Assembly (NCBI GenBank): GCA_010015675.1
Contig: ML976983.1
Location: 503,604-567,603, forward strand
Source: Byssothecium circinans
Taxonomy: Eukaryota; Ascomycota; Dothideomycetes; Pleosporales; Massarinaceae
DNA length: 64,000 bases
Reading direction: 5' to 3'
Below the pieces are notes generated by a model. The model was given only the letters and a program-made list of their open reading frames with translations. It was not told the DNA's origin and did not search any database. The stretch's first letter is position 1; each line of letters begins with the position of its first letter. A program made the position numbers and the translations under genes. Shown piece by piece: positions 34,370 to 45,761 of this stretch.

Positions 34370-34864
34370 CCAAGCCGCGTGTCATCCAGCACAAAAAGCC
34401 GAATGTTAAAAAAGAATGCAAGAAAGACTGGAGACAAGATGCCCGCTCAAGGTGCACAAGTCCAACGACGACTAAAGAACCTACATCAAAAGATCCAAAG
34501 ATTGGGGGTGTTGCTCAGGTACCTGCTACCGATACGCCCTTAGTTCTACCTCCCCGCCTGAAATCTTCCCCTTACCCGTAAGCCTTGGGATTTGCATGCC
34601 CGATTCAAAGCACCAAAACCACTCCCTTCCCGTTCCATTCGAACGGACAAACCGTTGCCATGCCTGCTGTCACGTTTCGCGCCTCACGCTATACCTAAAC
34701 GTTCCAGCAGCTTGTATTGGGATCGTCAATGTGACAGATACCCATGGGCTCCGGGGAAATGGATCGGCAGCTCCGCGGCGGTCCTTTTCGCGCAGTAATA
34801 ACGGGGTGAGGGGCATTTTTGGGAGAAGAGGCCGATAATGTGACGAACAAATTGCGGGAACTTG

Positions 34865-35329
34865 TTAACTGGGAGGGTCATAAGCAACCCTAACCAAATT
34901 ATGTGTTCCAAATCCTAAACCTATCCGCCCTAATCCTAAATCCTTCACCCTATCATTCCCCTGCTGGATAACGCTGAGGACTCTGCTGGTTAATAAGTCC
35001 CGAATACGGCGTGCAACGTAAGGAATGCAGGCGAAGGCTGAGCATATCAAAAAAGCAAATGTGATGTACAGAATAAGAGACCAAGACCCCGAGAATAGCG
35101 AGGAGAGAACGCGAAGGAGTCGCTGATCCTCAAAAATGGAACAGATCCACTGTTCGTCAGTGTTGGCGATTACGTGTTGATTATTATTGCAACATGGTAT
35201 TTGCAAAAGACACGGTTCAACACTCCCCATATTTCCCCAAACACCATGTCGTTTTGAGAAGAGCCTTCTGGCCTCAGCGTCCCTCAAGATGATTTGACAT
35301 TCACGGCTACCTTGAGTATCCCAGCCCAT
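34865..35329 (-). CDS. Doubtful hypothetical protein with one membrane segment
   Basis: A 154-codon frame with one hydrophobic stretch (LILYITFAFLICSAFACIPYVA, about residues 89-108) and no recognisable family. It lies just outside the inverted-repeat element. It could be chance; there is no splice or promoter support. Listed only because it is the longest frame in this interval. Confidence 0.2.
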   Translation of the reverse strand: MGWDTQGSRECQIILRDAEARRLFSKRHGVWGNMGSVEPCLLQIPCCNNNQHVIANTDEQWICSIFEDQRLLRVLSSLFSGSWSLILYITFAFLICSAFACIPYVARRIRDLLTSRVLSVIQQGNDRVKDLGLGRIGLGFGTHNLVRVAYDPPS

Positions 35330-35351
35330 CAGACCATAAATGTCCCATACC

Positions 35352-35739
35352 GCGCCTTGTCAACTCCGACGGGACAAACCGGGTTACTAGCTAGGATTAT
35401 GAGCCGTACTTTATGCAGCTTCTTTATTAGCGCACTACAGTAGTAAACCTCATAACCTGCCACCCCCCACTAGTAAAAAATGTGACACTTTTTGTTCCGT
35501 CAGCTCCCGCGCCATACTAATTTCGGTGAGGAATTGGATGACTACTCAAAAGTGTCCCATTTTCCCCCAGTAGGGGTTGCTACTATTTTAGTTAGTTCGA
35601 GCTTGAAAATCTAAGACGATATTAAGGCATCCCTCGAGGTTTTAAGAGGAATTGTTGCTTGATCCTAGCAGTCGCCTTACTTGCTGGCAAGTTGCTGCTG
35701 CCGGTAACCCTGTTTGTCCCGTCGGAGTTGACAAGGCGC
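35352..35739. mobile_element. MITE-like element with 36-bp terminal inverted repeats
   Basis: The ends 35352-35387 and 35704-35739 are inverted copies matching at 35 of 36 positions (core CCTTGTCAACTCCGACGGG). The 388-bp unit has no coding capacity. A second, looser inverted repeat is nested inside (about 35459-35494 against 35547-35580, both with a TGxGACACTTTT core). Such structure fits a non-autonomous DNA transposon remnant. A target-site duplication is not clear; flanking TA/TACC is possible but offset. No transposase is in the window. Confidence 0.6.
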
Positions 35740-35960
35740 ACCCCTACCGCAGCGGTTTAAGCGAGACAATTGCCGAAGCAGCAGATTGATACAGCCCACT
35801 AACGGTAAGAGGACATGTGGAAACGATCGGCACTCATATCTTACCACATGGGAATAACAGCGGGTCGGAATCGACGCTCCCGCCTGAGACACGGGCATCG
35901 GAAGAAGAAGCCGAAGGCGCTCGAGTGACAATAATGACGGCAGGCAATGTCTAGGATCTA

Positions 35961-35986
35961 GGACGGGACGGGACGGGACGGGACGT
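35961..35986. repeat. GGGAC pentanucleotide microsatellite
   Basis: Five consecutive GGAC/GGGAC units. Simple repeat without further significance visible. Confidence 0.7.
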
Positions 35987-36139
35987 TGGAGAGGAGGAAG
36001 AAAGTGGGAAAAGCAATAATATGCGAAGGAGAAAGTTGGACAAATGCAGGTACAGAAAGCATGAATGCGCAACCACAACGAAACGCAACAGAGTAAAAAC
36101 CTCATCCTCAATATAACCTCTCCCTTCCATCCCAACTCT

Positions 36140-37126
36140 TTAGAATATAGCCATACAATTCGGCGGACTGCTCACTCCACCCGGCATATTCAGCGGACAA
36201 CTCGCAACGAAAAACGTCCACCTATTCTCCTCTCTACAAATCCTACTCAGCTCCTCCAGATTAAACATCTCCCCAATCGGCATCCCCCACCCCGCAAGTA
36301 GATACCTGTGCAAGAACATACTCAGGTCCTTTGGCGGATACACCTCCCACGAAATCGCATCGCCCGCTACCGCCGAGAACTTGTTATCCCAAATGAACCT
36401 CAGCACGTCTTCTGTGGCTTCCACACCGGCATGTTCAGGCGATTTCGAAGCGGCATAGTCTGACTTTTGCTGAGACGTCATACGAGTCTCCCATTCGCGC
36501 GTCATACCTATGCGAATGAAGAGAATGTCGCCGCGTTGGAAAGCGATGTTGCACTCCTTTGCAATCTCGTGAATATCGGAGAGTTTGACTTCGTGGCGTG
36601 AGAAAGTAGAGTACTCGAGACCCTTCTTATCTGCCCAACTCACATAATCGATGAGCACGCCCCGACCTGCAATGCCTTCCTTCGCCCAGTGCTGGAGACC
36701 GATACGATCACCACTTCGATCCAGAATCTCCGCTACTGTGGTCCCGCCATAGAAAATACGATCTTCTACCTTGGACCCATCGGTCCCGGGCGCTGGTTGC
36801 GAGAAGTGTCGGAGACCGTCCCATTGACTACTCTGCTGCGGGTTGAAGGTGTAGACGTCGTCGAAAGCTACACCTCCAAGAAGTGGCACGATCTTGTGCT
36901 CGCATTGCTGGCGTCCGAGGCCGGCATTTTCAAGTTTTCGTAGGTCCCAGTTCAAGGTTATGCGTTTCCCTGTTTTGATCTCCTTGGAGGCGTTGGCGAC
37001 GACGTCGGGAGTGAGAATGGCAAGTTTTCCTAGGCCTTCTTCGCGGCTATTGGGTTCGCCTATCCAGACGCGCTTTTGATCGGGCAGTGAGTCGTAGGGA
37101 GTGTCGAAGATGGCGGCTGTGGTCAT
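36140..37126 (-). CDS. Putative cyclase family protein (kynurenine-formamidase-like fold)
   Basis: Cyclase superfamily (PF04199) members are metal hydrolases such as bacterial kynurenine formamidase and isatin hydrolase; fungal ones are largely uncharacterised. Single exon, about 328 aa from the Met at 37126 (MTTAAIFDTPYDSLPDQKRVW); an in-frame Met at 37159 would add 11 residues. Visible marks are TLNWDLRKLENAGLGRQ, the signature region QSSQWDGLRHFSQ (where the bacterial HxGTHxD motif would lie; the fungal type has QWDG), GRGVLIDYVSW, and GDILFIRIGM with WE soon after. The C-terminus ends in a CPLNMPGGVSSPPN stretch typical of the fungal subgroup. It may open a lactone or amide within the neighbouring acid-sugar block, but this is inference. 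Confidence 0.82.
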   Translation of the reverse strand: MTTAAIFDTPYDSLPDQKRVWIGEPNSREEGLGKLAILTPDVVANASKEIKTGKRITLNWDLRKLENAGLGRQQCEHKIVPLLGGVAFDDVYTFNPQQSSQWDGLRHFSQPAPGTDGSKVEDRIFYGGTTVAEILDRSGDRIGLQHWAKEGIAGRGVLIDYVSWADKKGLEYSTFSRHEVKLSDIHEIAKECNIAFQRGDILFIRIGMTREWETRMTSQQKSDYAASKSPEHAGVEATEDVLRFIWDNKFSAVAGDAISWEVYPPKDLSMFLHRYLLAGWGMPIGEMFNLEELSRICREENRWTFFVASCPLNMPGGVSSPPNCMAIF

Positions 37127-38064
37127 GTTGGAGGCGAAAAATAGACCGGAAAAGCCCATGAACTGTGTAAAGTGGATGCTAGTATGCTGTACAGGTACAC
37201 TGTCACATCAATAAAACAGCTAAATAAAAGTATACAGGGACGACGATATGCTGGAAAGAGGGGACTAGAATGTGCCTCGGCCGAGATTGGCCTTTGGTTT
37301 GAGTTCGTAGGACTTCGATCGATGATGAAGTTTGTACTATTTTGCGCATGTCGCTCGTTTAGTAAAATGATGGCGCGTTATTATTGTGTGGTGGACTTGA
37401 AGCGTACGAGAAAATTAGGGATACGATGATCGTAACGAAGTTGGGGATTGTGGAGAACGTGACAGTTGCAGGGATCGGGCGTCAATTGACAGGGCGCGGG
37501 GGATGCCGCTCGAAAGGAGCTCTGAAGGATCCCGAAGATCTTCCCACGGAAAGGAAATAATCCTTCGATGCTGCAGCGCGTTCGGAGCTGGATGAACCCA
37601 TGTGTATGAGACGAGGGATCCTGTTCGTGAGAGCAAGGCGACGTCCAACTTGTCATGGTGACACGCTACTGAATAGTAAACTTGTGATAAAGTCAACTCA
37701 ACTCGAAATATGCAAAGGAAAGGCATGTGTAGGACACGCAGAAATCTTCACCAACTCCAATAATAACGAACATGTCGAGGCGAGCAAGTCCCAATGCATA
37801 TAAGATCAACACCCCCACTTCATCAAATGCAAGCTCCCCTGCCACCTGCTCGAGCTCCTAGCCGATGCGACATTCAAAAGACGACGTCCCAGTGTACCCC
37901 TTTTTTCCCGCATCAGCAATTGAGTTCGTCAAGCTGAATCTCCGTCCATCCTTGTCACGTTTTGATACGTGTCATGCATGACAGACCGTCTGGCGTGTGT
38001 ATCACTGTCGGCGACACCACAGTGATCGTTTCCGCATAGATTTGCACTCTCTGTCGTAGCAACC
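37127..38064. promoter_or_regulatory. Divergent spacer, cyclase / MFS transporter
   Basis: A 938-bp spacer between divergent starts. Short frames on both strands have no domain content. An in-frame overlap of about 30 bp contains the alternative cyclase start at 37159. No specific motif is asserted. Confidence 0.4.
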
Positions 38065-39946
38065 ATGGATACTGTGAAGTCGGGGTCCCAGACCAGTCGG
38101 TATAATCGACTGGTGACCATCTTCGTTGCCCTAGGTTCTTTTGTAAGTGGAATACATGCCTCCGCTGCCCAACCTCGTCATTTGCTAACCCCTACACATG
38201 ATTGCAAACACTAACATCTTCCCAAGACATATGGGTACTGCGCCAGTATCATCAGTTCGACCATCGGCCAACCCGGCTGGTACACGTATTTCAACCTTCC
38301 GCAGCAAGGTGAGCCAGGCTACGAGGGCGAGACGACACATCAAATCGCTACCGCCAATGGACTCTTCAGTGCAGGCGGAGCTGTCGGTGCTCTGCTAATG
38401 ATGTGGGCGGCCGAAAAGTTTGGCCGAAAGAGAACTATCCAATTTGGATGCTTCTTGTCTGTACTCGGCGGTGTTTTGCAAGGAGGAGCTGCGACGATCT
38501 CGTATGTTTGCTTGTATGCGGAGCAAAGAATAAGCTGACAAACAGCAGAATGTTCCAGGCTGGTCGTTTCTTTTCGGGCTTTGGTATTGGTGTGCTGGTG
38601 ACCATTTGTCCCATGTATCTGTCCGAAATGTCTTCACCGTTCAAGCGAGGATGGCTCGTCGGTCATCATGCCATCTTCCTCGTCTTCGGTTACATGTTCA
38701 GTGCATGGATTGGATACGGGTGTTACTTTGCAACCGAGGTGAATGCATCTTTCGCGTGGCGCTTTCCGCTGTGCTTCCAGGTGCTTTGCCCAACGATCTT
38801 GCTTATTGGATCGCCGTGGCTGCCTCGGTCGCCTCGATGGTTGATTAGCAAAGGCTTGGAAGGGGAAGCATACGAAGTGATCCAGAAAATGCGTATGAGC
38901 TCCGCTGATCCACAAGACCTTGTTGCGAAAGAGGAATTCTATCAAACGAAGGAACAGCTGAAGCTTGATGCTGCAAAGCTGGCAGCCACTGGGCACAGTG
39001 TCTGGGTTGCGGCTTGGACAAAGAAGAGTTATCGAAAGAGAATGATCATCGGTTTCCTCACCCAGTGGTAAGTATATCGAGAGCGTTTGGAGAAATATGA
39101 CTGACGCATTACAGGGGTGCCGAGTTCGCCGGCCCGCTCATCATCAATAACTACGCCGTCATTCTGTACACCAATCTTGGCCAAACAGGCCATATGCCCC
39201 TCCTCCTTTCCGCACTATGGCTCACAACCGCCGGTCTCATCTACAACCCGCTCGGTGCGTGGTTGCATGACAAAGTTAACTCTCGTCGTGGGATGTACAT
39301 TTTCGGTCTTTTTGGATGTTTAATAACCACGTCGTTGCTCGCTGCCATGACTGCAGAATACTCGGGTACCACGAACCGCGCTGGCAATGGCATGGGGATC
39401 TTCTTCATCTTCTTGTACCTCGCTTTCCAGGGTACTTGCTGCGATACGACCATGTACCTCTACGTGTCGGAGATCTTTCCGACGGAGCTACGCCCCATGG
39501 GTATGGGCTTCAGTCTGTTCGGCCAGTTCGCTGCGAGTCTAATCTTATTGCAAACTGCGCCTATTGGGTTTGCTGAGGTTGGGTGGAAGTACTACCTCGT
39601 TATCATTGTTTGGTGTATCGTGTATATTCCAAGTAAGTTCAGCCCGTCAATTCCCATTCTCTCGAGCTGGGATCATCTCTAACCATTCCTAGTGGTTTAC
39701 TTCTACTGGCCTGAAACCGCGCGTCTCAGTCTTGAAGAAGTAGCTAAGAACTTTGGCGATGAGGTTGCGGTTCATATCACTGATGCGACGGACGAAGAGA
39801 AGCACAAGCTCGATCAGCAGCTGGTTGGAGGCTTGGTGGGGAACGGGTCAGTCCGTGAGAGCCAGGAGGCTGATTCGACAGGACATAAAGGGAGCGATGT
39901 CGTTGAGGTGGAGCCTAAGGCTGGCGGAAAGACAGTGCGATCGTAG
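38065..39946 (+). CDS. MFS sugar transporter (sugar porter family), second copy
   Basis: Five exons (38065-38142, 38227-38501, 38549-39067, 39115-39632 and 39693-39946) with matching phases give 547 aa. Sugar-porter signatures are YGYCASIISSTIGQPGW in helix 1, EKFGRKRTIQFG in the first loop, GRFFSGFGIGVLVTICPMYLSEM in helix 4, LPRSPRWLISKG, the PLGAWLHDKVNSRRGMYIFG loop, the VSEIFPTELRPMGMG motif and YWPETARLSLEEVAKNF at the end of helix 12. A hydrophilic acidic tail follows. It differs clearly from the other transporter in the window. Plasma-membrane uptake of a hexose, pentose or sugar acid is expected; the substrate is not decidable. Confidence 0.88.
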
Positions 39947-40313
39947 AATTGAGCGTATAGATGCTTCAGATATATGTAATAGGATGGAGAGAAAGTTGGG
40001 CTGGAGATAGACGCTGTAAAGAGGGAAAGAGACGCGAGAAGATCAGTTTCGCGTTACACCCCCAAGACATGGAATTTTTCTTATATTGTTGATAGATAGC
40101 AGGGGATATAGCCGTCATTTTAGTCCGCACGTTATTTCATGAGCTAAAAGAACGTGAGACGTCGGGGCCGAAGTGAGGGTCCAAGCTCCCACTTGCACGT
40201 CATCGCCGTGGCGCGCGTCGCGCAGAGGAAATATTGCAGCCTGCACTTCACAGAAAGCCAGTTTGTATCCTTAAAAGCCCTCCGCTTTCGCATCACTCAA
40301 AGACCCATCAGAA
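39947..40313. other. Intergenic spacer
   Basis: 367 bp, terminator region of the transporter and promoter of the small membrane protein gene. Nothing further is recognised. Confidence 0.4.
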
Positions 40314-41073
40314 ATGGCTGCAACACGCCTCCGCCACACCTTCCACTACCCCACCGAATCCTCCGACGAAGACGCCGTAGAAGAAGGCATGGACGAACGA
40401 GGTATCTGCACACCCACCCCATCTTTTCAAAGCCCCCCCCCCCCCCCCCAATATTCTCTCTACGTATTACCACTAACACCTCCCAGACCAAGAAACACTC
40501 ATCTCCACGCTCTCCTCACACGACACATCCTCCACCCGCATCTACACACTCCTCCTCCTCGTGCTCCCGCTCGCTCCCGCAGCCCTCTATGTCTTCCGAC
40601 TGTTCGCTTCCTCCCTCTTCACAATACCCGCAAGCCTCGCAGCACTAGCAAGCCTCGTCACAAGCGCATACACACTCTACTTCCTGCCCCTCCCACCCGT
40701 GCGCATAAACATACTCAACAGCTCTGCTCTCAGCCCCTCATCATCATCATCGAGGAAGGGGAAATCTATATCGCGAAATGCATATGGAATGAAGTCTTCG
40801 GATCCGCCGGCAGAACGTATCCCGGTGCCGTATGTGTCGCAGGAGGTGGCGGAGGTGCTGGCGAGGTATGCGGTGCCGGTGAATGCGGCGTTGTGTGTGG
40901 TTCTTGCGGTTGTGGAGTTGGCGCAGGGCAGGTCGTGGGGCGAGGGGATGACGATAGGAGGTGGGTATGTACCTGGGTTCGTGATGGCTGTTGTTATGTT
41001 TGCGCGGAGGGAGTTGAGGGTTATGGATTTAGGGGAGCTGGAGAAATTGAGGTACAGGACGAAGGGAGGGTAG
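40314..41073 (+). CDS. Small membrane protein of unknown function
   Basis: Two exons (40314-40401 and 40487-41073) give 224 aa. The N-terminus is acidic (ESSDEDAVEEGMDER). Hydrophobic segments lie near residues 45-70 (LLLLVLPLAPAALYVFRLF), 75-105 and again around 160-205. A Ser-rich loop separates them. The pattern resembles small conserved fungal ER or vacuolar membrane proteins, but I recognise no named family. The 85-nt intron contains a run of 17 C before its acceptor (40433-40449). Splice phases agree and the C-terminus ends at KGG. Function unknown. Confidence 0.72.
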
Positions 41074-41678
41074 GTAAAGGAATAGGGTGATAATTGGAGA
41101 GTATTTTTTGAATGATATTTTGGAAGTTTGATTCTGTTTGAACGATCGGTTTTTGTCCACGGGGCTGAATTGCTGATGTTTGACGAACTAAAGTCCTTCC
41201 CGACTACTCAACTCTGAATACAACGTTTCAGGGGATAGGGCATCAAAACTCTTTGGGCTGTTTACTCCACGCTACTCCGCACCCTCGCTCCATTATTCGT
41301 AATAGTAATTCACAGCACAACATATCATACTCGTAATAATACCCTCTCATTCATTCAACCCAAGCACCTCAATAATCCCTCCATCCAAACTGACTCGTGC
41401 AGAGGTATCATAAACAAGCAAGAACGCCATCGCTACGAACCTCGTTCCCTAATCTCCAAGAGGAAACCCAACTTGCGTCGCCAAATCATCAAGACCGTCA
41501 TCACCATCTTCAAGTTCTCATTCCGACTTTCGCGGGAGGATCATCCCACGTTATTCCAAGTCTTTTCAGAGCTCAAGTCGAGAGACCTTCAAAAGGCTTT
41601 GTATACTCCTTGGATGAGTTACAGGTACAGTTGATCGAATGTCGCTTCCATTCGCTACCGCGTGAAACTGTCCATTGC
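41074..41678. other. Convergent spacer
   Basis: 605 bp between the membrane protein gene (+) and shugoshin (-). Short frames only; no gene is recognised. Confidence 0.4.
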
Positions 41679-44062
41679 TCAGATCATCATGCTCTTCCGT
41701 CGACTAGCCGCCCTCTCTGCTCTTCCCTCACCTTCGACTTTGGAGGATAATCTCTCCTTCTCACGGGTTTCCCTCTCTCTACCCAACGCACGGGCGCTCA
41801 CCGGGTTCTTTGCGACACTCGTGGTGCTCCTGACCGTCCCACTATTTGTTCTCTTCTGCACAGACGGGAGGGCGCCGTCTGTTTTCTCAGCCTTCACACT
41901 CGACTCGACCTTGCGTTCCTCTATGTCGGCGGAGGCAGGGACAGATGAGTGACGGCGTGCTTGACGTGCTGCTTTTGCAAGCTCATTGCGTGGCCGTGCG
42001 TATGTACTTGCGGAGGCAGCATCGTCGGTGGTAGCGGGGGAAGATTCGTTGAAGTCGAAGATAGCTAGGTCATCCTGTCTTTTCGCAGGCTGTTCGGGCA
42101 TCAGTTGCTTCTGAGGCTCTGTTGCGGTCTTCCACGGCTGCACTGGTGCGGAAATTTGCGTTCTCCGTTTGGCAGTGCTTGTTTCATTGATCAGTGCTGA
42201 GATTGCATTCGCCGCTGCTGCCGAGTTCAACTTTATCGCTTCGGGTTTCGTATCTTGACCGCCTTCCTTTCTGTCCATCTTTTGTCGCAACGGGCTTCCA
42301 ACCTCAGCGCCATCTTCACCCATCCGTTCAACTACAGAGCCAGCACCTTTAGGCTTCCATGCGGAATCATCAGGTTCTTGTTTGATGGATGTTCGACCAA
42401 CAGTTGAAGGGGCTGCTTGAGAATCCATGCTCGTTCGGTGGTGTTGATCCGAGATAACCGCATCAATCAGTTCCTTCCCCGGTCGTCGCATCTTCGTGTT
42501 CAAGCTCGGCTCCTTGTAGCTTACCTGCGGACGAACTCTTCGGGATGGCCGCGCACTCATACCAACTTGGTTACCGACACTTAAGTCTCCAGGAGGCGGC
42601 GTATCCTTGGACTCTGGTCGCGAAGTTGACGGTTCGGTGTTAGGCGGGGAAAAGATGAGGTCTGCTGCGGGTGTTTTGGGCGGGAGAGAATCGACATTGA
42701 TTTCGGCAACTGAGACTGGCGGCGGCATTTCTAGTGTTGGCAATTCATGTTTTGCTTCCCGTGTAATGGTCAGACGACTGCGCCCAGTTTTAGGTAATGA
42801 CTTCTTCTCCAGCTTCTCGGGTTTGTTGGCGACAGACGAGCGCTGCTTCTTCGGAGAGAGAACTGGGTCAGTATTGACGGGTTCTGGGAAGACTTAGTAA
42901 ACTCCTGACTATTTTCGATGCTACACTTACTGGTGCCAAGCACTATCCGCTCAGGTGATTGTGTCCTAGGTTGTTCATTCAAGGTAGGGTTCTCCAGCGA
43001 CCCTGGTGCATTTCGGCGGCTATATCTGAAGGTCTCTGTTGGCGGGCGCGCTTTCTCTTCGTCTTCCTGCACGCTGAACTTCCGTTTTGCGCCCGCTCGC
43101 ACTGGCTTCGTAGCATTCTCTTCAACCCCTTCTGGCGAGGACTCAAACATGGATACGCGACGGATGTTGAGTTTAGGCCCGCTCTCTCTTCGCTTCCTCC
43201 TTGTCTCAAGATTCGAGGGTAGCGCAGGCTCTTGGTCTTCTGTTGGCTCTGCGACAGGTTCTTCAGGGGTTGGGCTGGGATTGAAAGCGATGGGATCTTG
43301 AGTCTCGAAGCGTGAGACGGGTGGCGGTCCGATATCTGGGCTCTGGCTGTCTGGATCGTCTAATATGTTCTGCAGCTCATCCGCACTGCGACTTGTTAGC
43401 AAGCATGGTCCTGAGACATTCGTGTAGTATTAGTGTGGACATACTTCATAGTGCGTCGTGGATAGAACTTGTCTTCCGCAATGGTCGGAAGCATAGCATT
43501 TTCGACTTCCTGCAGGCACAGTCCACTCCTCCATTGCCTTTCACCTGGGCTCCGTCGCGTCGCTGCAAGCTGACTCTTACATCGTGGCAATCCAGCGTCT
43601 TTCTTTTTCCATTCGCCTAGGCCCGCGACCAATGCGCCGAACTCTTGCAGCTTTGCTTCCAGTTGCTCTTTGACCGAATCAATATTCTCGAGTGAGGGGC
43701 TGTTGGACTGTGATCCGAGTGCATTTTGCAAGTGCAACACTTGTTCACGAAGGGAGAGGTTCTCGGATAGGAGGCGGGAGGCGTCGTTTTCGAGTGTACG
43801 GATGCGAATCGATTGTTGCGAGTTTATCCTGTTTATTGTGTGAGCTTTGCGCCATGTCAATGTTGATGCGAAATGCGGAATTACATACTTTGCAAGCTCG
43901 CGATTCTGCCTCAGAAACCTGCGCTTGACTGTTGCATTGAGGGTTAGCAAACGTACTACCCATCACCTTCCGGATGGAAGGAGTCGCAACAGGGAGCTCA
44001 CCAGCGTCAATAGTCTCCGCGGACGGCGCAGGCGCAATAGGCGGCTCATTCAAGCGCGCCAT
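41679..44062 (-). CDS. SGO1: Shugoshin, centromeric cohesion protector
   Basis: Shugoshin recruits PP2A to protect centromeric cohesin and supports bi-orientation. Five exons (44062-44002, 43928-43889, 43828-43445, 43385-42931 and 42883-41679) give 714 aa. The N-terminal coiled coil is split over exons 2 and 3 (LKRRFLRQNRELAKINS-like start, then IRTLENDASRLLSENLSLREQVLHL), as in the family. A long disordered middle is followed by the conserved basic C-terminal motif SRRVRPQVSYKEPSLNTKMRRP, which binds phosphorylated H2A. For the last intron, the acceptor after TTACTAAGT (42884) was preferred; a later AG is also in frame. It is head to head with Dad2. Confidence 0.88.
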
Positions 44063-44349
44063 AAGCGGCGTATAGGTATGCGTGTAATAAGTAATGTGTT
44101 GCAGGTCTTGTATCGCTTTCGTTGTGGCAGAAGCTGTTAGGTGGTTCGTGGCTGCCGAGTTGTAGCGTCATGAGGAAAGTTTGTTTACCTTAGCAACAGC
44201 TTAGCTCGCCCAAACGACACATCCCTGCACGTCGGCACGTGGGCGGGGAACGCGATGAGATGTCCGCGTCAATATCATTCACACGAAGGACATCGCAAAA
44301 GGAACATTGTCGATTGTCGCATATCGCCGCTCCAGCTATAGCTGTCATC
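44063..44349. promoter_or_regulatory. Bidirectional promoter, shugoshin / DAD2
   Basis: Only 287 bp separate the start codons of two divergent chromosome-segregation genes. This could allow cell-cycle co-expression; an ACGCGTC-type MCB or other defined site was not confirmed. Confidence 0.45.
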
Positions 44350-44908
44350 ATGTCATATCCAACGCGCCAGCTCCCGTCCCACCTCCGCAGCCAGTCCAGC
44401 TCATTCGGCGGCTCGCAGTCGACCGGCCAATCCCCCGTCCTGCTCGCCCGCATCGCAGAGAAAAAAGCAGAGCTTGCCAGCCTCAAGGACCTGCAGACGC
44501 TGAGTGCAGGTCTTGCCGACCAGATGCAAATGCTGGCTGAAAAGCTGACAACGCTGTCGGACGGCACTGAAGGTACGTCTAAGGCTGCAATGTGGTGGAT
44601 TGCGCTCGTGGAGGGGCAGGAGGTTCCCAAGTGGCATGCGTTGACTTGTTGCGCGTAGCGGTCGCTGCTGTACTCTCGAATTGGCATAATGTGCTTCGAG
44701 CCATCAACATGGCCTCGAGTGAGTATATTGATCCGATGGCGTTGGACGCGTATCTGATTTGCGCTCAGCCAAACTACCGAAACCCAAGGAGGATGCAGAT
44801 GCCGAAAAGGACCCAGAACCGCCGCTGCCCCAGACTCTTGTTCGCATACCCACGCAGCACGCTCCCGCAATCATACCGCCCACAACATCAGAAGTTCCGA
44901 CGGAGTGA
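44350..44908 (+). CDS. DAD2: DASH/Dam1 complex subunit Dad2
   Basis: A subunit of the ring-forming DASH complex that couples kinetochores to microtubules. Three exons (44350-44572, 44659-44718 and 44769-44908) give 140 aa. The conserved core LLARIAEKKAELASLKDL followed by SAGLADQMQMLAEKLTTL and, after the first intron, VAAVLSNWHNVLRAINMAS is the family signature. The C-terminal tail is Pro-rich and variable. The two introns (86 and 50 nt) have good donors and consistent phases. The start is the first Met of a short Ser-rich leader (MSYPTRQLPS). It shares a promoter with shugoshin. Confidence 0.9.
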
Positions 44909-45761
44909 AAAGTGACTGTCATGCATGCAGCCCCAGATATACCATGGTATTTGTCCAAGGAAAGGATAAACATGTGTTAGGAAAGTCAGCGTAGTGAAGA
45001 GCTGTGTATGTCCTTAGCTTGGCATAATATCACGGTGGTAGGAGAGATTCGCAATTCGCCTATGGGTGGTCGAGGTGAAGAGCTATCCCACGTCACGAGT
45101 TGGGCATGGGGGGACATCTGGAGATGAAGCACTAGCAACCGATCGCAGACATAGCATCTGAGCCCTCAAGCGGGAGAAGACGTAGATAATCTTCTTCGGA
45201 AAGAGTGTGTAGTCTGCCGTCAGATCACATGAAGAGCCTGGCGTACAATCATTCTGCTCGACGAGCTGGGTACGAAGACGGTGGGAAGATAAAGATTACT
45301 GCACCTCGAGCACGCTATCACCGATTGACTTCATGGAAGAAATCGTGACCGCAGTACTTATCAAGCTTCACACATGTTCGCATGCAACCTAGAAGACACA
45401 ATCGCCTAGCACCCCGTTTATTGGGCTGTCCGTTGTTCCTTGCGCCAGTGTCCGTGCGCTCTCCGCTAGCGCGAGCGTTCATGAACTTCATCGTCATTTA
45501 CTTCTTCTGACCCACACCTCCTTCACCACCCACCAATTCTCTCCTTTGTCGGGACTCCTTTTGACTCCATATCCCCAGTGACTCACTGTTTCATCCTGGA
45601 AGACGAGTTCGCACTCTGCTCTCTTTTTGACGCAGCCTGCTTGGTAGCAAGTTCCATTCCTAAATCCCTACCGCAGCATCCAGCCTCGTACGTCGCATAC
45701 AGTCCAAGCTATCTACCCCAACTGACAGAAGATATAGGAACTCGCGACTTCAATCTAAGAG
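44909..45761. other. Intergenic region upstream of the Pab2-like gene
   Basis: 853 bp, no coding frame or structured RNA recognised. The last 250 bp are CT-rich, as expected for a promoter and 5' UTR of a highly expressed gene. Confidence 0.45.

Larger units (their letters stand above)
34370..36139. other. 1.8-kb interval with a candidate small frame and an inverted-repeat element
   Basis: Holds the promoter of the rhodopsin-fold gene, a doubtful 154-codon frame (34865-35329), a MITE-like element (35352-35739) and a GGGAC microsatellite (about 35961-35986). No other gene is recognised. Confidence 0.45.

Noticed and set aside
34884..34950. CCCTAA-like runs resembling interstitial telomere repeats
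   Set aside because: Only scattered, imperfect units; no tandem array.
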